Part shown: positions 62,399 through 64,000 of the stretch, piece after piece
Layout of the letters: each line of letters opens with the position of its first letter
Position numbering within the stretch: position 1 is the first letter of the stretch
From: Pseudomonas sp. GD03944
Lineage (GTDB): Bacteria > Pseudomonadota > Gammaproteobacteria > Pseudomonadales > Pseudomonadaceae
DNA length: 64,000 bases
Assembly: GCF_029839275.1 (NCBI RefSeq)
Contig: NZ_JAOCAH010000019.1
Coordinates: 1 to 64,000, forward strand
Direction: 5' to 3'
Position numbers and translations under genes: made by a program
The notes under the pieces: generated by a model
What the model was told of the DNA's origin: nothing
Databases searched by the model: none
What the model saw: only the letters and a program-made list of their open reading frames with translations

Positions 62399-62621
62399 GT
62401 GCGGGCCGTGAAGCACTGGCCGGTGCCAGAACCTGCCCGCCAGGTATCGCCAGCCTTGACCTGACAGTGCCGTGCCTTCAAGCCGGCGGCTGTCAGGTCA
62501 AACCCAGCCGCTGCTCCTGCGGCAATACAGCGAATCTCTCTCTATCGATTGCTCCAAGAGCAGTTGGCGCACTGCCTTCGCCTGGAGAAAACCCAGTACT
62601 CAACCATTCGGAATCAAGATC

Positions 62622-62888
62622 ATGACCCGCAACAACATCAGCAAATCAGCCCGCATCATTTTCGCCAGCCTTGGCGCGTTTTTATCCTTTGGCGCGTCCG
62701 CTGAAAGTGATCCGGTCACGTACAAATACGGCGCCAAACTGGACATCGTGAAAGTGTTGTCGATCACGACAAAAGACAGCCCGGTCTGCAAACCGGTGGA
62801 TTACGTAATGAAATACGTCGACTCGACTGGGCAAACCCACGCGCTCAAATACAAGGCTCACTCCAGTGCATGCAGCAAACGGCGTTAA
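62622..62888 (+). CDS. DUF2790 periplasmic protein
   Basis: Exported protein of 88 residues. The signal peptide ends near residue 27 (GASAES). The mature part has YKYGAKLDIVKVLSI, VCKPVDYVMKYVDSTGQTHALKYKAHSSAC, the DUF2790 pattern with two cysteines that can form a disulfide bond. These proteins are common in Pseudomonas and function is unknown. It is a separate unit; 222 bp separate it from the ABM gene with no terminator seen. Confidence 0.88.
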   Translation: MTRNNISKSARIIFASLGAFLSFGASAESDPVTYKYGAKLDIVKVLSITTKDSPVCKPVDYVMKYVDSTGQTHALKYKAHSSACSKRR

Positions 62889-63048
62889 CACGGCCCCGGT
62901 GGCGCCCGAGAGGCGCCCCTGGGACGTCTTGCCGCAGCGGCTGCCGCTAAAGAATCGGGCCAGGCTGCCGCTAGACACAAGAGATGCGACGCGCGCCTGC
63001 AACAGGCGATAGCAGATTCAGGGACTGGTGCGAACAGGGATTGCCGCC

Positions 63049-64000
63049 ATGACTGACAGGCCCGTATTCAATTCATACACCGTTGCCGATCATCGATCGA
63101 ACGACGTATGGCGCGTGACCAAGCCCACTGAGGCCACGCCGAGTTATGTAACCGAGCTGAATGAAGACGGCGAGCCGATACAGGTGGGCAACGCCGTGCA
63201 TATCAGCCAGGAGGCGTTCGACAGATACAGGGATTACAGCGAGTCGCTGCGGGCCGCCAGCACCCACAGCCGTGCACTGGATATTTCCAGCGGCGTGCGG
63301 ATGCATGATCCCGATGCACTCAGCGAGGCAGAGAGCAACGCCCTGTTGGAGAGCCTCAGGCAAGACCCGCTGACCCGGACGTTCCGGGACATCGATGCGC
63401 GCTTTCAGGCCATAGACAAAGCGACCCTCGAAGTGCGCGAGACCTCTGCGGGGCTGGCGCAGGCCTACGACAGCCTGATGACGAGCCTCAGCCAGCAGCG
63501 CCCCGATCTCGCCGACAAGGCCTTTGGCTTCAGCGTCAACGCCGAGGGCAGGATCGTCCTGCTCGACACCGATAGCCTGAACGGCGAACAGATCGATTAC
63601 CTGGACCAGGCACTCAACGGCTCCAGCACCCTGGTCCGGCAGGCGAACGATGTCGCCAATGCGCATATCGCCCTGACAGACGCCGAATGGTGGAACAAGG
63701 GCATCATCCTCAACCGCGAGAACTACGCCAGGACCATCGACCTGGGCGCCGACCTCTCCTACCGACGCGCATCCAAGGCCCTGCCTCGCGGCACCGACTA
63801 CATCCCGCCAACCCCCATCAATGTCCAGGATTATTGGCGGCAACAGCTGACCGTGTCGATAGCGCCGTTTTTTGTGAGTTGCTTGAGGGCATGGTTACCC
63901 GCCGGCTGCGCACGCAATTCGATGCACAGCAGATTACTAACCGGGCAGTAGAAGAGAGGCTGCAGCGAGACCCACTACTCGTAGACTTGATGAGCTCAAG
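63049..64000 (+). CDS. Unknown protein, probably frameshifted, running off the window
   Basis: Not a family I recognise. From ATG 63049 the frame encodes a hydrophilic helical protein (DKATLEVRETSAGLAQAYDSLMTSL; LNGEQIDYLDQALNGSS). Near 63849, after NVQDYWRQQL, it turns into a Cys/Pro-rich tail ending at 63951. The +1 frame from there continues DRVDSAVFCELLEGMVTRRL, then AQQITNRAVEERLQRDPLL, to the window end, which looks much more like protein. A missing base near CAGCTGACC is likely. The ribosome site is weak. Confidence 0.6.

Overview
The window is GC-rich chromosomal DNA that reads as Pseudomonas. Supporting signs are Pseudomonas-typical families (DUF1302/DUF1329 pairs, MalT-type LuxR, DUF2790, SdsA1-type alkylsulfatase), a REP-type repeat with TGTAGGAGCGGACTTGTCCG, and a GGA-rich RsmX/Y/Z-type small RNA with a GacA-like box. 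There is no rRNA, tRNA, CRISPR array, integrase or transposase. Apart from two inverted copies of a promoter-like element, it looks like ordinary core and accessory chromosome.

Layout. 1-4.9 kb (minus): Na+/alanine-type symporter (cut by the window edge) and glycine cleavage genes gcvP and gcvH, with a sigma-54 promoter. 5.4-11.4 kb (plus): DUF1302 porin-like protein, DUF1329 protein and a MalT-type LuxR regulator. 11.4-17 kb: SirB1-like protein, leucine dehydrogenase, YebG with a LexA box, a Fur-boxed TonB receptor and PsiE. 17-24.8 kb: SNF2 helicase whose 3' end is partly duplicated, a frameshifted AraC regulator, the Rsm-type sRNA, small enzymes, a DMT exporter with divergent AraC regulator, Ohr, and a decayed ABC ATPase containing an 8-bp tandem repeat. 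24.9-29.6 kb: NhaA, DUF6434, talarate/galactarate-type dehydratase with LacI regulator, small redox protein. 29.8-34.7 kb: winged-helix/ATPase regulator divergent from a chloroperoxidase-like hydrolase and an isochorismatase-like hydrolase. 34.9-43.5 kb: Lrp regulator with divergent DMT exporter, metallophosphatase, DedA, VOC protein, nucleotidyltransferase, GNAT, LemA plus DUF2207.

43.5-58.2 kb is the most interesting part. A plus-strand set (class-C beta-lactamase-fold esterase, DUF1302, DUF1329, SdsA1-like alkylsulfatase) converges on a minus-strand set (acyl-CoA ligase, acyl-CoA dehydrogenase, MFS carboxylate transporter). Between them lie a DUF1254 protein, two DUF202 membrane proteins and a LysR regulator. 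The first gene of each outer operon is preceded by nearly the same 75-bp element (68 of 75 aligned positions identical), each pointing into the cluster. This suggests one regulator switches on both halves: ester or sulfate-ester hydrolysis outside the cytoplasm, carboxylate uptake, CoA activation and first oxidation.

58.2-64 kb: a second Fur-boxed TonB receptor, an ArsR repressor with three matching operators controlling a quinone oxidoreductase-like gene and an ABM-domain protein, a DUF2790 periplasmic protein, and a probably frameshifted unknown gene running off the end. Functions are assigned by recognising protein families by eye; no database search was possible.
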